Shown here in pieces: positions 1-8,512 of a stretch of DNA of 64,000 bases. Where the stretch lies: positions 62,001 through 126,000 of the forward strand of contig NZ_JAVREH010000004.1 of the NCBI RefSeq assembly GCF_031845305.1, read 5' to 3'. Position numbers and translations under genes: made by a program. A model generated the notes under the pieces. The model had not been told where the DNA came from, ran no database searches, and saw only the letters and a list, made by a program, of their open reading frames with translations. The stretch comes from Jatrophihabitans_A lederbergiae. GTDB taxonomy: Bacteria > Actinomycetota > Actinomycetes > Mycobacteriales > Jatrophihabitantaceae. Numbering within the stretch: the stretch's first letter is position 1; each line of letters opens with the position of its first letter.

Positions 1-1233
1 CCAGCCGTACACGAACAGCATGCCGAGCGAGTAGTCGGCCGGGGCATTGTCGATCAGGGTCAACTGTCCTGTCTGCGGATTTTGCTGCTTGTCCGGCAGG
101 CTGTTGTAGGCCTGGCGCGCTTCCTGATCGCTGAAGTACACGTAATTGCCGGACGGGCAGTAGTTGAACTCGGTGATGTTGGTGGAATCGCACCGCGGGT
201 GATCGGTTTCCCTGGTGCTGACGTTCTGCCAGGGCTTCCTGATCGACTGCGCCGCGGCACTCCAGAACGAGTTGAGTTGGATCTGCAGGCTGCTGCCGTC
301 CGGTGTGGTGGGCGTCGGATCGATCATCTCGGCGTACGGCAGGTTGCCGCGCTGCTCGTAGTCGACGTCGGAGGTGAAGGGTCGCTCGGTGAAACTGCGC
401 GAGAAGAACTTCTCGCGTAGCAGAAGCTGGCACCGTTGCTGATGCCGTCGGCCATCGCGGACAACCTGTCGAAGCCATTGCCGTGCGAGATCTGCTGCAC
501 GCTGAGTGGCGGTGGGTCACGTACCTGCAGGTAACCCAGCAAGGTGTTCTCCAACTGCTGGTTGGTGATCGCAAAGTGCGGCGCCTGGTGTTTCTGCGCG
601 GTGGCGATGAACGCCCCGGACGCGCAGTCTGCCTGCGTCTCGGTGTAGATGGTCGCCCGGTTCGGCGAGGACTCGAACACGCCGAGACGCTGCTGGATCG
701 CGTGCCCCCACTCGTGTGCGATCACCGCGGCAATCATGAACTCCCCGTACTTGGCCCCCAACTGCGCCACCAGGTGCTGGGGATTGCGGTCGTAGACGAT
801 GGAATCGTCGGCCTGGCAGTAAAAGGCGTTGTTGGAACGCGCCGGACGGGTCCTGGCGCAGGCACGCGTTGCCCCGGACGGCCGCGGTGAGGTGCGTGCC
901 GTCGACGGAGTAGACGCCCCCACTCAGTTCCGGATAGGGCTTGCCGCCCGACACCTCCGGATAGGTCGTACGCCAGAACGCCTGTACGTCGGCGATGGCG
1001 TTCTTGACCACGCGGTCGAAGTCGGAGTGGCTGTCGTTGACGACAGGAATGACCGCATCCGGAGCCTGGTCCGCGGACGAGGAGCCCGAAGCCGAGCTTG
1101 ACCCGGTGGCCGAACCCCATTGCGCGTCGGATCCCGGGCCGGCCTGCCGCGATACCTGGCAACCGGCCAGCACCAGGGTGAGGGACACCGCACATGGGAT
1201 CAGCGCGACACGAAGAATGACGTTGAGCTTCAA
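1..1233 (-). pseudogene. neutral zinc metallopeptidase lipoprotein, two frameshifts, 3' end beyond window
   Basis: This reads as one secreted zinc metallopeptidase (YpfJ-like neutral zinc metallopeptidase family) split over three frames. The likely start is TTG at 1233, preceded by AAGGA at five-base spacing. It gives a short basic N-terminus, a hydrophobic stretch and the lipobox LAGC. The first frame runs to about 839, where one extra base shifts reading into the frame carrying the zinc motif HEWGH and the YCQ and ETQADC blocks. A missing base near 418 then moves it to a third frame (EKFFSRSFTERP onward) that stays open to base 1. The protein continuity on both sides of each break is good, so the lesions are recent or are assembly errors. 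As read, the gene cannot make full-length enzyme. The downstream end lies outside the window. Confidence 0.75.
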
Positions 1234-1415
1234 GGGATTCCTTCGAGGCTGGAAGAACGTCAGTCCGCAGCTCCGCTGCTCGGCGCGCACTGCCTCTCAA
1301 GCTACCGCGCTCTCAAACGGCCAAGGGCAACTCGGCACGGGTCGGTTGAGCTGGTTGCGTCACGGCAAGTCCCAGGATTGTCGTTCGTTCGCTATGACAG
1401 AACGCGCCGGCCGGC

Positions 1416-3200
1416 TCACTCACCGGGATCGGTGTCCCGGCTGCTCCGTCGCTCGCCCTCCCCGCCGACAGCCGCGTTGGCCAGACCGTGCACGGCGTGA
1501 GCCCGCTTGTCGGCGTGCGCCTCGCGTTCCAGCCGCGGGATCAGGTGCGGGTAGTGCGCCTCGAACGCGGGACGCTCCGAGCGGATCCGGGGCATCGAGG
1601 TGAAGTTGTGCCGCGGTGGAGGGCAGGACGTCGCCCACTCCAGGGAGTTGCCGTGGCCCCAGGGGTCGTCCTGGGTGGCGATCTCGCCGAAGCGGTAGGA
1701 CTTGTAGACGTTGTAGAGGAACGGCAGCATTGACGCGCCGAGGATGAACGAGCCGATCGTGGAGATCGTGTTGAGAGTGGTGAAGCCGTCACTGGGCAGG
1801 TAGTCGGCGTAGCGACGGGCCATCCCCCTGGCACCAAGCCAGTGCTGGATGAGGAACGTCGCGTGGAAACCGATGAACGTCAGCCAGAAGTGCAGTTTGC
1901 CCAGCCGCTCGTCGAGGTACCGGCCGGTGAACTTCGGGAACCAGAAGTAGATCCCGGAGAAGGCGGCGAAGACGATGGTGCCGAAGAGCACATAGTGGAA
2001 GTGAGCCACCACGTAATAGCTGTCGGTGACGTGGAAGTCCAGCGGCGGCGACGCGAGGATGACGCCGGTGAGCCCACCGAGCAGAAAGGTCACGAGAAAG
2101 CCCAGCGAGAACAGCATCGAAGTCTCGAAGGTGATGCTGCCGCGCCACATGGTGCCGATCCAGTTGAAGAACTTCAGCCCGGTGGGCACCGCGATCAGAT
2201 AGGTCATCACCGAGAAGAAGGGCAACAGCACCGAGCCTGTGGCGAACATATGATGAGCCCAGACGGTCAGTGACAGGCCGGTAATGGTGAACGTCGCGAA
2301 CACCATGCCCTTGTAGCCGAACAGCGGCTTGCGGCTGAACACCGGAATCACCTCGGTGACGATGCCGAAGAACGGCAGTGCGACGATGTAAACCTCGGGG
2401 TGCCCGAAGAACCAGAACAGGTGCTGCCAGAGCACCGGGCCGCCGTTGGACGCCTCGTAGACCTGGGCATGCAGATTCCGGTCGACCCACAGCACCAGCA
2501 GCGCCGCGGTGAGGATGGGGAAGGCGAGCAGGATCAGCAGCGAGGTCGCCAGGATGTTCCAGGTGAAGATCGGCATCCGGAACATGGTCATTCCCGGCGC
2601 GCGCATGCACAGCACGGTGGTAATCATGTTCACGCCACCGAGGATCGTTCCCAGGCCGGAGATCGCCAGCCCGATGATCCATAGGTCGGCGCCTGGTGAC
2701 GGGGTGTGCAACTGGTTGCTCAGTGGCGTGTAGGCGGTCCAACCGAAGTCCGGGGCGCCCTGCGGCGTCAGGAAGCTGCTCATGACGACGGCGGCGCCGA
2801 ACAGATACAACCAGTACGAGAAGGCGTTCAGCCGGGGGAAGGCGACGTCCGGAGCGCCGATCTGCAGCGGCAGCACCAGGTTCGCGAACGCGAACACCAG
2901 CGGCGTCGCGAAGAGCAGCAGCATGATTGTGCCGTGCATCGTGAACAGCTGGTTGTACTGCTCCGGCGACAGGAATTGCATGCCGGGTCTCGCCAACTCC
3001 GCGCGCATGAGCAGCGCGAGAAGACCGCCGATCATGAAGTAACCGAACGACGTGACCATGTACATCCGGCCGATGACCTTGTGGTCCGTCGTGCGCAGCA
3101 GCGCCAGGAACAGCGAGCCACGCGAGGGCGGCTGAGCCGGGTACTGCCTGGTCAGGATCGGCCTGGGCTCCAGGGTGGTCAGCTCATCGAGGTCGGTCAT
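1416..3200 (-). CDS. ctaD: cytochrome c oxidase subunit I (aa3-type)
   Basis: This is the catalytic subunit of the aa3 terminal oxidase, an integral membrane protein that reduces O2 and pumps protons. The 594-residue protein has about twelve hydrophobic segments. All metal ligands are visible: His89 (FTMHG) for heme a, His267 and Tyr271 (GHPEVY) and the His316-His317 pair for CuB, and His400/His402 (VAHFHY) for heme a3 and heme a. I chose ATG 3200 because GGAG lies five bases upstream; GTG 3206 is also in frame. The last 60 or so residues are a charged, poorly conserved tail. No subunit II, III or cytochrome bc1 gene is adjacent, so this is an isolated copy; partners must be encoded elsewhere. 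The neighbour on its 5' side is a small Cys-rich gene. Confidence 0.97.
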   Translation of the reverse strand: MTDLDELTTLEPRPILTRQYPAQPPSRGSLFLALLRTTDHKVIGRMYMVTSFGYFMIGGLLALLMRAELARPGMQFLSPEQYNQLFTMHGTIMLLLFATPLVFAFANLVLPLQIGAPDVAFPRLNAFSYWLYLFGAAVVMSSFLTPQGAPDFGWTAYTPLSNQLHTPSPGADLWIIGLAISGLGTILGGVNMITTVLCMRAPGMTMFRMPIFTWNILATSLLILLAFPILTAALLVLWVDRNLHAQVYEASNGGPVLWQHLFWFFGHPEVYIVALPFFGIVTEVIPVFSRKPLFGYKGMVFATFTITGLSLTVWAHHMFATGSVLLPFFSVMTYLIAVPTGLKFFNWIGTMWRGSITFETSMLFSLGFLVTFLLGGLTGVILASPPLDFHVTDSYYVVAHFHYVLFGTIVFAAFSGIYFWFPKFTGRYLDERLGKLHFWLTFIGFHATFLIQHWLGARGMARRYADYLPSDGFTTLNTISTIGSFILGASMLPFLYNVYKSYRFGEIATQDDPWGHGNSLEWATSCPPPRHNFTSMPRIRSERPAFEAHYPHLIPRLEREAHADKRAHAVHGLANAAVGGEGERRSSRDTDPGE

Positions 3201-3342
3201 CAACACTCCGGTGGCGGTCTACGCCCGTTCGAATGGCAACGCCTGCGCGGAGCCCGGGTGGCGGAAAGGATCTCGATCAGGGGCGAAGCGGAAACGCTGC
3301 ATGCCCAGCGCGCGTGCTTCAGTCTAGAGCTATGGCGGCCGA

Positions 3343-3543
3343 TCACAAGCCACGGCGTACCGCGACTTCGACCTCGCTGCAACGATTGCATTGACGGAAC
3401 TCGATGATCACCCGCTCGGTGCTTCTGCGATAGGTCCAGTGGTGGCCTGTCCACCAGCAGCGATCCCGCGGCCGTAGGTGAGCGCGCCGGTCGACGGACG
3501 GCAGCGCGGTACGGGTTCCTGGGATCTCTGGATTGGAGAACAT
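3343..3543 (-). CDS. small putative zinc-ribbon protein
   Basis: This is a 66-residue frame starting at ATG 3543. Its C-terminal half has Cys29, a GHHW segment (His34/His35) and a CNRC pair (Cys52/Cys55). That C-H-C-C spacing is typical of short actinobacterial zinc-ribbon proteins of unknown role. The frame starts four bases after the stop of another Cys-rich frame (3548-3772), so the two may be co-translated. The ribosome binding site is weak. The support is the cysteine pattern only, so it could still be a chance frame. Confidence 0.42.
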   Translation of the reverse strand: MFSNPEIPGTRTALPSVDRRAHLRPRDRCWWTGHHWTYRRSTERVIIEFRQCNRCSEVEVAVRRGL

Positions 3544-3547
3544 GGCA

Positions 3548-3772
3548 TCATGCCGCTTCACCCGCTGCGGGCGGGAAAGGTTTCTGCTGCATTCCCAGCC
3601 CTTCGGACTGTACGCAGACCGATTTGCCGTGACAAGTAAACGGGGTCGAACCGAATAGCACCAGTTTCGGCGCGCCGCACGTGCGACAGTGCGCAACAAT
3701 GGTGTGCGCCGCCTGCCGCAGCGACGCCTGCTCGATCTTGCGCGCTACCACTGGTCCGACAGGAGGACACAC
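3548..3772 (-). CDS. small Cys-rich hypothetical protein (doubtful)
   Basis: This is a 74-residue frame with Cys29, Cys32 (CRTC), Cys47 and Cys53, an arrangement able to bind one metal ion. The first possible start is GTG 3772. That start collides with the divergent gene beginning at 3776, whose Shine-Dalgarno sequence (3761-3766) lies inside this frame. If both are real, this one probably starts further in, for example at the GTG codon eight residues later. No function can be proposed. Its close spacing to the next Cys-rich frame (stop to start gap of four bases) is the main argument in its favour. Confidence 0.32.
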   Translation of the reverse strand: MCPPVGPVVARKIEQASLRQAAHTIVAHCRTCGAPKLVLFGSTPFTCHGKSVCVQSEGLGMQQKPFPPAAGEAA

Positions 3773-3775
3773 ATC

Positions 3776-4033
3776 GTGACGCTTCCCTCAGGACTGGGTC
3801 TGGCCGAGGGGATGGCACTGTCCCGGCTGACCTTTGAAGCTCTCTGGCTGCTGCAGGTATCGGTCGGTGGCACCGCCGGACAGTTGGAGGTCGAGGCCTA
3901 CGTCCTCGGCATGCTCAATCCCGACGAACACTCCCATGACGTCATCGCCCAGGCGATGAACGAACACTTTCTGGACGAGGGACAGGCGTACCCGGTCAGC
4001 TACTGGAGCGCCACGGCGACGACCGCGACCTGA
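3776..4033 (+). CDS. small hypothetical protein, 85 aa
   Basis: GTG 3776 is preceded by a strong AGGAGG nine bases upstream, which decides the start. The 85-residue product is soluble and acidic with a central helical segment (LEVEAYVLGMLNPDEHSHDV) and no cysteines or membrane segments. Codon use fits a high-GC coding region. I do not recognise the family. It ends 15 bases from the stop of the convergent ANTAR-domain gene, and the next plus-strand gene is also an ANTAR regulator, so a stress-related role is possible but only by position. Confidence 0.7.
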   Translation: MTLPSGLGLAEGMALSRLTFEALWLLQVSVGGTAGQLEVEAYVLGMLNPDEHSHDVIAQAMNEHFLDEGQAYPVSYWSATATTAT

Positions 4034-4047
4034 GGTGGGAGACGCTG

Positions 4048-4821
4048 TCAGTACGAGGCTGACCGAGGCCGCGTTACCGGCGTTCCGCCCGGCGCCTGCC
4101 GCGGCGGCAGCAGCTCGAGGGCCCCGGTGAAGATGACGTCAGCCGCGACGTCGCGGAGCTTGCGATGGCCGTGCTGGCTGGCCCGGCGCAGCACATCGAA
4201 GGCCTCGTCCTGCGTGATCAGGTGAACGCTCATCAGGATGCCCATGGCGGTGCCGATATCGCGGTTGCTCCGCAGCGCTATCTGCAGGTTTTCCACATCC
4301 TGCTCTGCCTTGACCGCACGCTGCTCACTACGCAACAACGCGGTTGCCGCGGCCACCAGTAGCCGCGCGATCTCGGCATGGTCCTCGGCCGCGAAGGAAC
4401 CATCCACCCGGCAGATGAAGGCACCGACCGTCCCCCCACCCGGTTCCGCGACTGTTACCTCGGGCTCCGTCGCCCCGATCGGGACCGCCAGCCAGTCGCC
4501 CTCGATCAGTGGCTGGCCATCGCCGGTCATCAATCGTCGAGAGAGCGAGAAGACCTGCTGGTCCTCGACGCCGGCCGCCTTGTCGGTGGTCCTCACGTCG
4601 GCCGGGGCGTCGCTCTTGATCATGGAGCGGTTGCCGCTGGTGATCAGTTCCGCAGCGCAGAACACCGAGGCTGCGGCGGAATAGGCCTCGACCAGTGAAG
4701 AGAACACCACTACCGGGTCCGCACTGCGAACCAGTTCGGCCAGCACAACGCCCACGGTGTGCATGGGATGTGCGGGGGTGACATCGCGCGCGGCGAGCGG
4801 CTCGAAAGTCGAATCGGACAT
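4048..4821 (-). CDS. GAF-like / ANTAR domain RNA-binding regulator
   Basis: This 257-residue protein has an N-terminal sensor region of roughly 160 residues that resembles a divergent GAF fold, a short helical linker (about residues 160-180), and a C-terminal ANTAR domain (NRDIGTAMGILM followed by AFDVLRRASQHGHRKLRDVA). ANTAR domains bind paired hairpins in nascent RNA and act as antiterminators. The start ATG 4821 has GGAG seven bases upstream. It is transcribed away from a second GAF-ANTAR gene (5041) across a 219-bp gap, so the two may share control or form heteromers. The sensor half lacks the glycine and proline signatures seen in the partner, so its ligand cannot be guessed. Confidence 0.85.
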   Translation of the reverse strand: MSDSTFEPLAARDVTPAHPMHTVGVVLAELVRSADPVVVFSSLVEAYSAAASVFCAAELITSGNRSMIKSDAPADVRTTDKAAGVEDQQVFSLSRRLMTGDGQPLIEGDWLAVPIGATEPEVTVAEPGGGTVGAFICRVDGSFAAEDHAEIARLLVAAATALLRSEQRAVKAEQDVENLQIALRSNRDIGTAMGILMSVHLITQDEAFDVLRRASQHGHRKLRDVAADVIFTGALELLPPRQAPGGTPVTRPRSASY

Positions 4822-5040
4822 CGGAAGGCTCCGTCGTACGGAGTGGATGCGACCTGTGTGCGTGACAGCGTCAGGCCGCTAGGCTCATATCCAAACCTGC
4901 CGGACAGGATAGCAGTCGCACCGGAGGATTTGGGGGCAGCGTGCCGTACGGTGCAAGCAACTGAGGATTTTTCCGAGTGCTTCCTGTCGAGGTGGTGCGG
5001 CCTTGGCGCCAAGAGCACCGACTGAAAGTGAAGACAAGCG

Positions 5041-5799
5041 ATGTCCACAGATTCGCACCGTTCTGACGAGGCGCTTCAACTGCCCGCCGCGTACAGCGAG
5101 TTCCAGAACCTGCTGCTCGACGGCCCGGACGTTGCGACGTTCATGCAGCAGATCGTCAACCTGGCATCGGCCATAGTGAGCCCGTCCGCCCAGTGTGGCG
5201 TGACGCTGCGGCGCGACCGCGAGATCAGCACCATCGCGAACAGCGGCGACCTGGCGGTTCGGGCGGACGAGATCCAGTACGGGCGAGGTCAGGGCCCCTG
5301 CCTGGAGGCGCTGCACACCGGTGTGGTCGTCAGCGTTCCCGACCTGGCCACCGATGAGCGGTGGCCGGACTACCGCAGCCACGCCCTCACCCAGGGCGTC
5401 CGCAGCTCGCTGTCACTACCGCTGACCGTGCAGGGCGCCACGCTCGGCGCACTGAACATCTACACCAGTAATCAGCATGACTTCACCGCAGGCGAGATCG
5501 GCCACGCCACGGCCTTCGCCAAGCAGGCGGCCACCGGACTGGCCATCGTGCTGCGGCACGCCGACCAGGTGAAGTTGGAGGATCAGCTGCGCGAGGCGCT
5601 GGCGACCCGTGCGGTGATCGATCAGGCGCTGGGCATCGTCATGGGCCAGCGGGGATGCGGTGCAGCCGAGGCCTTCAGCGTGCTTCGGGAGGCCTCGCAG
5701 CACCGCAACCGAAAGCTGCATGACATCGCCGCCGAGCTGATCGAGACCATCACCGGCGAGCCGCCGCAGCGACCTCGTCCGTTCATCCAGCGCGGATAA
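5041..5799 (+). CDS. GAF-ANTAR domain regulator
   Basis: This 252-residue protein has a clear GAF domain (about residues 30-165), including the GQGPCLEAL and SLSLPLTVQGATLGALNIYT segments, followed by an ANTAR domain (about 180-245) with the ATRAVIDQALGIVM and AFSVLREASQHRNRKLHDIA helices. GAF domains sense small molecules or redox state; the ANTAR helices bind dual-hairpin RNA. The layout is the common actinobacterial GAF-ANTAR type. It is divergent to the related gene at 4821. ATG 5041 has only a weak purine tract upstream. The next gene downstream is on the other strand with a 14-base gap, so it is monocistronic. Confidence 0.9.
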   Translation: MSTDSHRSDEALQLPAAYSEFQNLLLDGPDVATFMQQIVNLASAIVSPSAQCGVTLRRDREISTIANSGDLAVRADEIQYGRGQGPCLEALHTGVVVSVPDLATDERWPDYRSHALTQGVRSSLSLPLTVQGATLGALNIYTSNQHDFTAGEIGHATAFAKQAATGLAIVLRHADQVKLEDQLREALATRAVIDQALGIVMGQRGCGAAEAFSVLREASQHRNRKLHDIAAELIETITGEPPQRPRPFIQRG

Positions 5800-5813
5800 G
5801 GCGAAACAGCGCC

Positions 5814-6671
5814 TCAGCAGGCGGTCACGGCCGGGTGTGCCCAGGATGCGGCCTCGCCGGCGGGGGCGTCGTGCAGGCTGAGCACGCAGCACTTGATCCC
5901 GCCGCCGGCCTTGCGGAACTCATCGAATTCGATGGGATGCACCTGGTACCCGCGCTCGCCGACAGCGCGTGCCAGGCCCGGTGCCTCGGCGCTCATCACC
6001 ACGTTGGCGCCGTCGCTGACGAGATTCAACCCAAGCTTGCGGGCGTCCGCGTCCTCAGCAAGGATGGCCTTCGGGAAGAGGTCCCTCAACACGCCCCGGC
6101 TCGCAGGGTCGAACGCCTCCGGCAGGTAGGCGATGGTGTTTGAGTCCAGCACCGACAGCGCGGTGTCCAGGTGGTAGAACCGCGGATCGGCAAGCGTCAG
6201 GGACACCACCGCCAGTCCGAAGTACGCGCCGACCTCCGCTGCGGCGAGTTCGTCGGAGCGAAAGCCGCTACCGGCCAGGATCGTCGACCCCACAAGAAGA
6301 AAGTCACCCTCGCCCTCGTTGAGATTGTGTGGCGCGGCCACCCGTTCGTAACCCCGCTGCTTCAGCGCGTCGGCGTAGAAGGGCGTCTCAGCGGCCCGCT
6401 CGGAAAAGCGGAACGCCGGCGCCATCGCCTTCGCGCCGATGACGATGCCACCATTGGCGGCGAACACCAGATCGGGCAGCCCGGGTTGCGGACTCATCTC
6501 CTCGACGTGGTGCCCGAGAGCTTCCAGCGTGGTTTTCAAGGCAGTCCACTGCTTACACGCGCGAGCCGGGTCGACGCGCTCGCCGAGCCGCATCCACGGG
6601 TTGATGGCGTACTGGACATCGAAGAAGGTCGGCGGGCACATCAGGTACCGCCGAGCTGAGGTGGAAAGCAT
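5814..6671 (-). CDS. ddaH: dimethylargininase (DDAH-like amidinotransferase family)
   Basis: The enzyme is predicted to hydrolyse N-omega-methylated arginine to citrulline and methylamine, or act as a related guanidino-modifying hydrolase. The catalytic landmarks are PDLVFAANGG, EGEGD, FYHLDT (catalytic His) and GGGIKCC near the C-terminus (nucleophilic Cys). Family members begin close to the RRYLMCPPTFFDVQY segment, so I place the start at ATG 6671, where GGTGA lies just upstream. An ATG at 6716 would add 15 residues but has no ribosome binding site. The gene is divergent to the small gene at 6811 and converges on the GAF-ANTAR gene. Mycobacterial homologues are single-gene units, as here. 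Confidence 0.88.
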   Translation of the reverse strand: MLSTSARRYLMCPPTFFDVQYAINPWMRLGERVDPARACKQWTALKTTLEALGHHVEEMSPQPGLPDLVFAANGGIVIGAKAMAPAFRFSERAAETPFYADALKQRGYERVAAPHNLNEGEGDFLLVGSTILAGSGFRSDELAAAEVGAYFGLAVVSLTLADPRFYHLDTALSVLDSNTIAYLPEAFDPASRGVLRDLFPKAILAEDADARKLGLNLVSDGANVVMSAEAPGLARAVGERGYQVHPIEFDEFRKAGGGIKCCVLSLHDAPAGEAASWAHPAVTAC

Positions 6672-6810
6672 GAAATCACCATTCGGTTTCACAGCATCGA
6701 CTGTCGGCTCAGCCATAAAACACGCTACCCATTTTCCGGCGCTCGCTGTGCGCAGCTCCCACCGCTACCCGCTAGGGTTTGGCAGCCGCCACACCAACTC
6801 GAGGAGAACG

Positions 6811-7074
6811 ATGACAGAGCTGCCCCGCTGGACCTACTCAGGCGCTGTCCGGGCGACCGGCAATCTGGCGCTGCTCGAGTCCGAGCTGCACACCGGGCGG
6901 GTGGCCGCGTCCGAACTGGGCTATGTCGGCGAACCCGAGTCCATCGACGTCATCGATGCGATGCTCGTCGAGGACGGGGGCCAGCTCGTCTCGGCCGACG
7001 AGGCGGCGGAGACGGGCCGGGACTTCATCGCCACTCATACCCAGTTCATGATGACCTGGGCCGCCCAGGCCTGA
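6811..7074 (+). CDS. hypothetical protein, 87 aa
   Basis: ATG 6811 follows GAGGAG with a four-base spacer. The 87-residue product is acidic and soluble, without cysteines, membrane segments or a signal peptide. I do not recognise the family. It contains a stretch rich in Asp, Glu and Ile (SIDVIDAMLVEDGGQL) and a methionine/tryptophan-containing C-terminus. It is alone on its strand between dimethylargininase (divergent) and the eRF1-like gene (convergent). The strong ribosome binding site and normal codon use are the evidence that it is real. Confidence 0.65.
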   Translation: MTELPRWTYSGAVRATGNLALLESELHTGRVAASELGYVGEPESIDVIDAMLVEDGGQLVSADEAAETGRDFIATHTQFMMTWAAQA

Positions 7075-7109
7075 GCCGAACCGGTGGTGATCGCCCGCCG
7101 GCGCGCCGG

Positions 7110-8255
7110 TCAGGCCGGCGTGCTGGCGTCGGTATAGCGCAGCACGGCGCCGAGGCCGTCCGGCAGGTAGTCGTGCGCGTCCGGGGTCACCAGGATCTGG
7201 GCGGCGCTTCCGGCCAGAGCCCGGACGATGGCCGCGTCGAGGTGGTCGCGTTGCGGGTCGGCAACACCCATGGCGCGCAGCTCATCCTCCGTTTCGCCGA
7301 GTTGCAGGGGCTCAGGACCCACCCACGCCATCGCGGTGGACGACGGATCGTCGGAGAGCACCAGGGTGTCCACCTGGGCCCGCCGCAGGGCGTCCAGCAC
7401 CGCGGTCAGCCCGAGCACGCCGTAGTCGTGGCGCCCGACTCCCTGCTGCAGGCGCTCCAGGAGCTGGCGGCGTTCCCGCCACAGGTGGCGCAGCAGCACC
7501 CCGTGCACCGCTTCTTCCAGGGCCTCTTCCGACGCACCTGCAGCCCGTCCACCGGCCGTCACCTCTTCTACCGCGACGGCAGGCGCCAGCACCTCGGGCA
7601 GGCTCTGGCGTAGCAGCGCGCGGGCCCGTTCCTCCCCCGCCACGATCACCAGCCGGGCGCGCGCGTTGTTGACCTGCTTGAGCACCTCGGCGCTGACGTC
7701 ATGGGCGTTGGCGGCCCACGCGTTGTCCACCCGGTTCTGGAACTGGCGCTCGTTCCACTGGTCACGGCCCACTTTGTGGAGCGGGTGCTGCTCGTTGCCG
7801 GTCACCGTCAGTTTCTGTCCGGGAACCGCGGCGAGCGCGTCGTTGAGCCCCACGGTGGACAGGTCGGCGCCAGTTCGGTCGGCTACGACCAGAACGTGGG
7901 CGATCTGCGGACCGCCCTGGGCGAAGAACGGCATGACGTGCGGCAGCGGCGACCACCGCGCCGTCGCCCGGAGCGGCGGTCGTGCCAGTATCCGGTCCAG
8001 CACCACCGTGCCCTGAGTGCCCACTATCAGCTGCCCGTGGGACCCGGGAAGGTCAAGGTGACTTCCGGCGACCTCGTCCATGGCGGCCAGCGTGTCTTCG
8101 TCCGCCCCCGCCGAGCTCAGGTCCTCGCGAAGCGACTGCCAGCGAAGCTCGACATCTTTCGCGCCGTTCTCGTTCGCCCGGTCACTGTCCAGGTACGCCG
8201 TCGCAAAGGGCCCGGGCATACCCGCGAGGTCGGAAATATCGGCCGGAATCCGCAC
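7110..8255 (-). CDS. bacterial eRF1-like protein (baeRF family 2; Rv2629/Balon relatives)
   Basis: This 381-residue protein matches the layout of baeRF/Rv2629 proteins: an N-terminal domain starting IPADISDLAGMPGPFATAYLD, a middle VLVVADRTGADL strand, a basic PLHKVGRDQWNERQFQNRV region, and a C-terminal L7Ae-like half with VDTLVLSDDP and RALAGSAAQILVTP. The family is related to eukaryotic/archaeal release factor eRF1. Its best-studied relative, Balon, is a cold- and stress-induced ribosome hibernation factor that enters the A site. I chose GTG 8255 because AGGGAG lies eight bases upstream; the 15 preceding codons look non-coding. The gene is monocistronic, with a 257-bp divergent region before the EAL gene. 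A role in stress or dormancy is inference from the family. Confidence 0.8.
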   Translation of the reverse strand: MRIPADISDLAGMPGPFATAYLDSDRANENGAKDVELRWQSLREDLSSAGADEDTLAAMDEVAGSHLDLPGSHGQLIVGTQGTVVLDRILARPPLRATARWSPLPHVMPFFAQGGPQIAHVLVVADRTGADLSTVGLNDALAAVPGQKLTVTGNEQHPLHKVGRDQWNERQFQNRVDNAWAANAHDVSAEVLKQVNNARARLVIVAGEERARALLRQSLPEVLAPAVAVEEVTAGGRAAGASEEALEEAVHGVLLRHLWRERRQLLERLQQGVGRHDYGVLGLTAVLDALRRAQVDTLVLSDDPSSTAMAWVGPEPLQLGETEDELRAMGVADPQRDHLDAAIVRALAGSAAQILVTPDAHDYLPDGLGAVLRYTDASTPA

Positions 8256-8512
8256 GATTTGTCTCCCTGTACAAGCTGCGCCACCGCGACGTCGCTGCAC
8301 CTTCAGCGGGCGGCTGGCAATGCTCCGAGCCTACCCACTCGGCGCACTCCGATCACGTCCTGCGCCACCCTCGGCGAATACTGGAATTCCTCATCAAGTA
8401 TCGGCCGAGCTTGCCGATGGGATGGAGGACAACCCGTCACTGCGGCACGCCCACGTGTTCCCGGTGCCGGCGCACGATCATCAACGGACGGGGGTCGCCG
8501 GGTGATGCTCCG

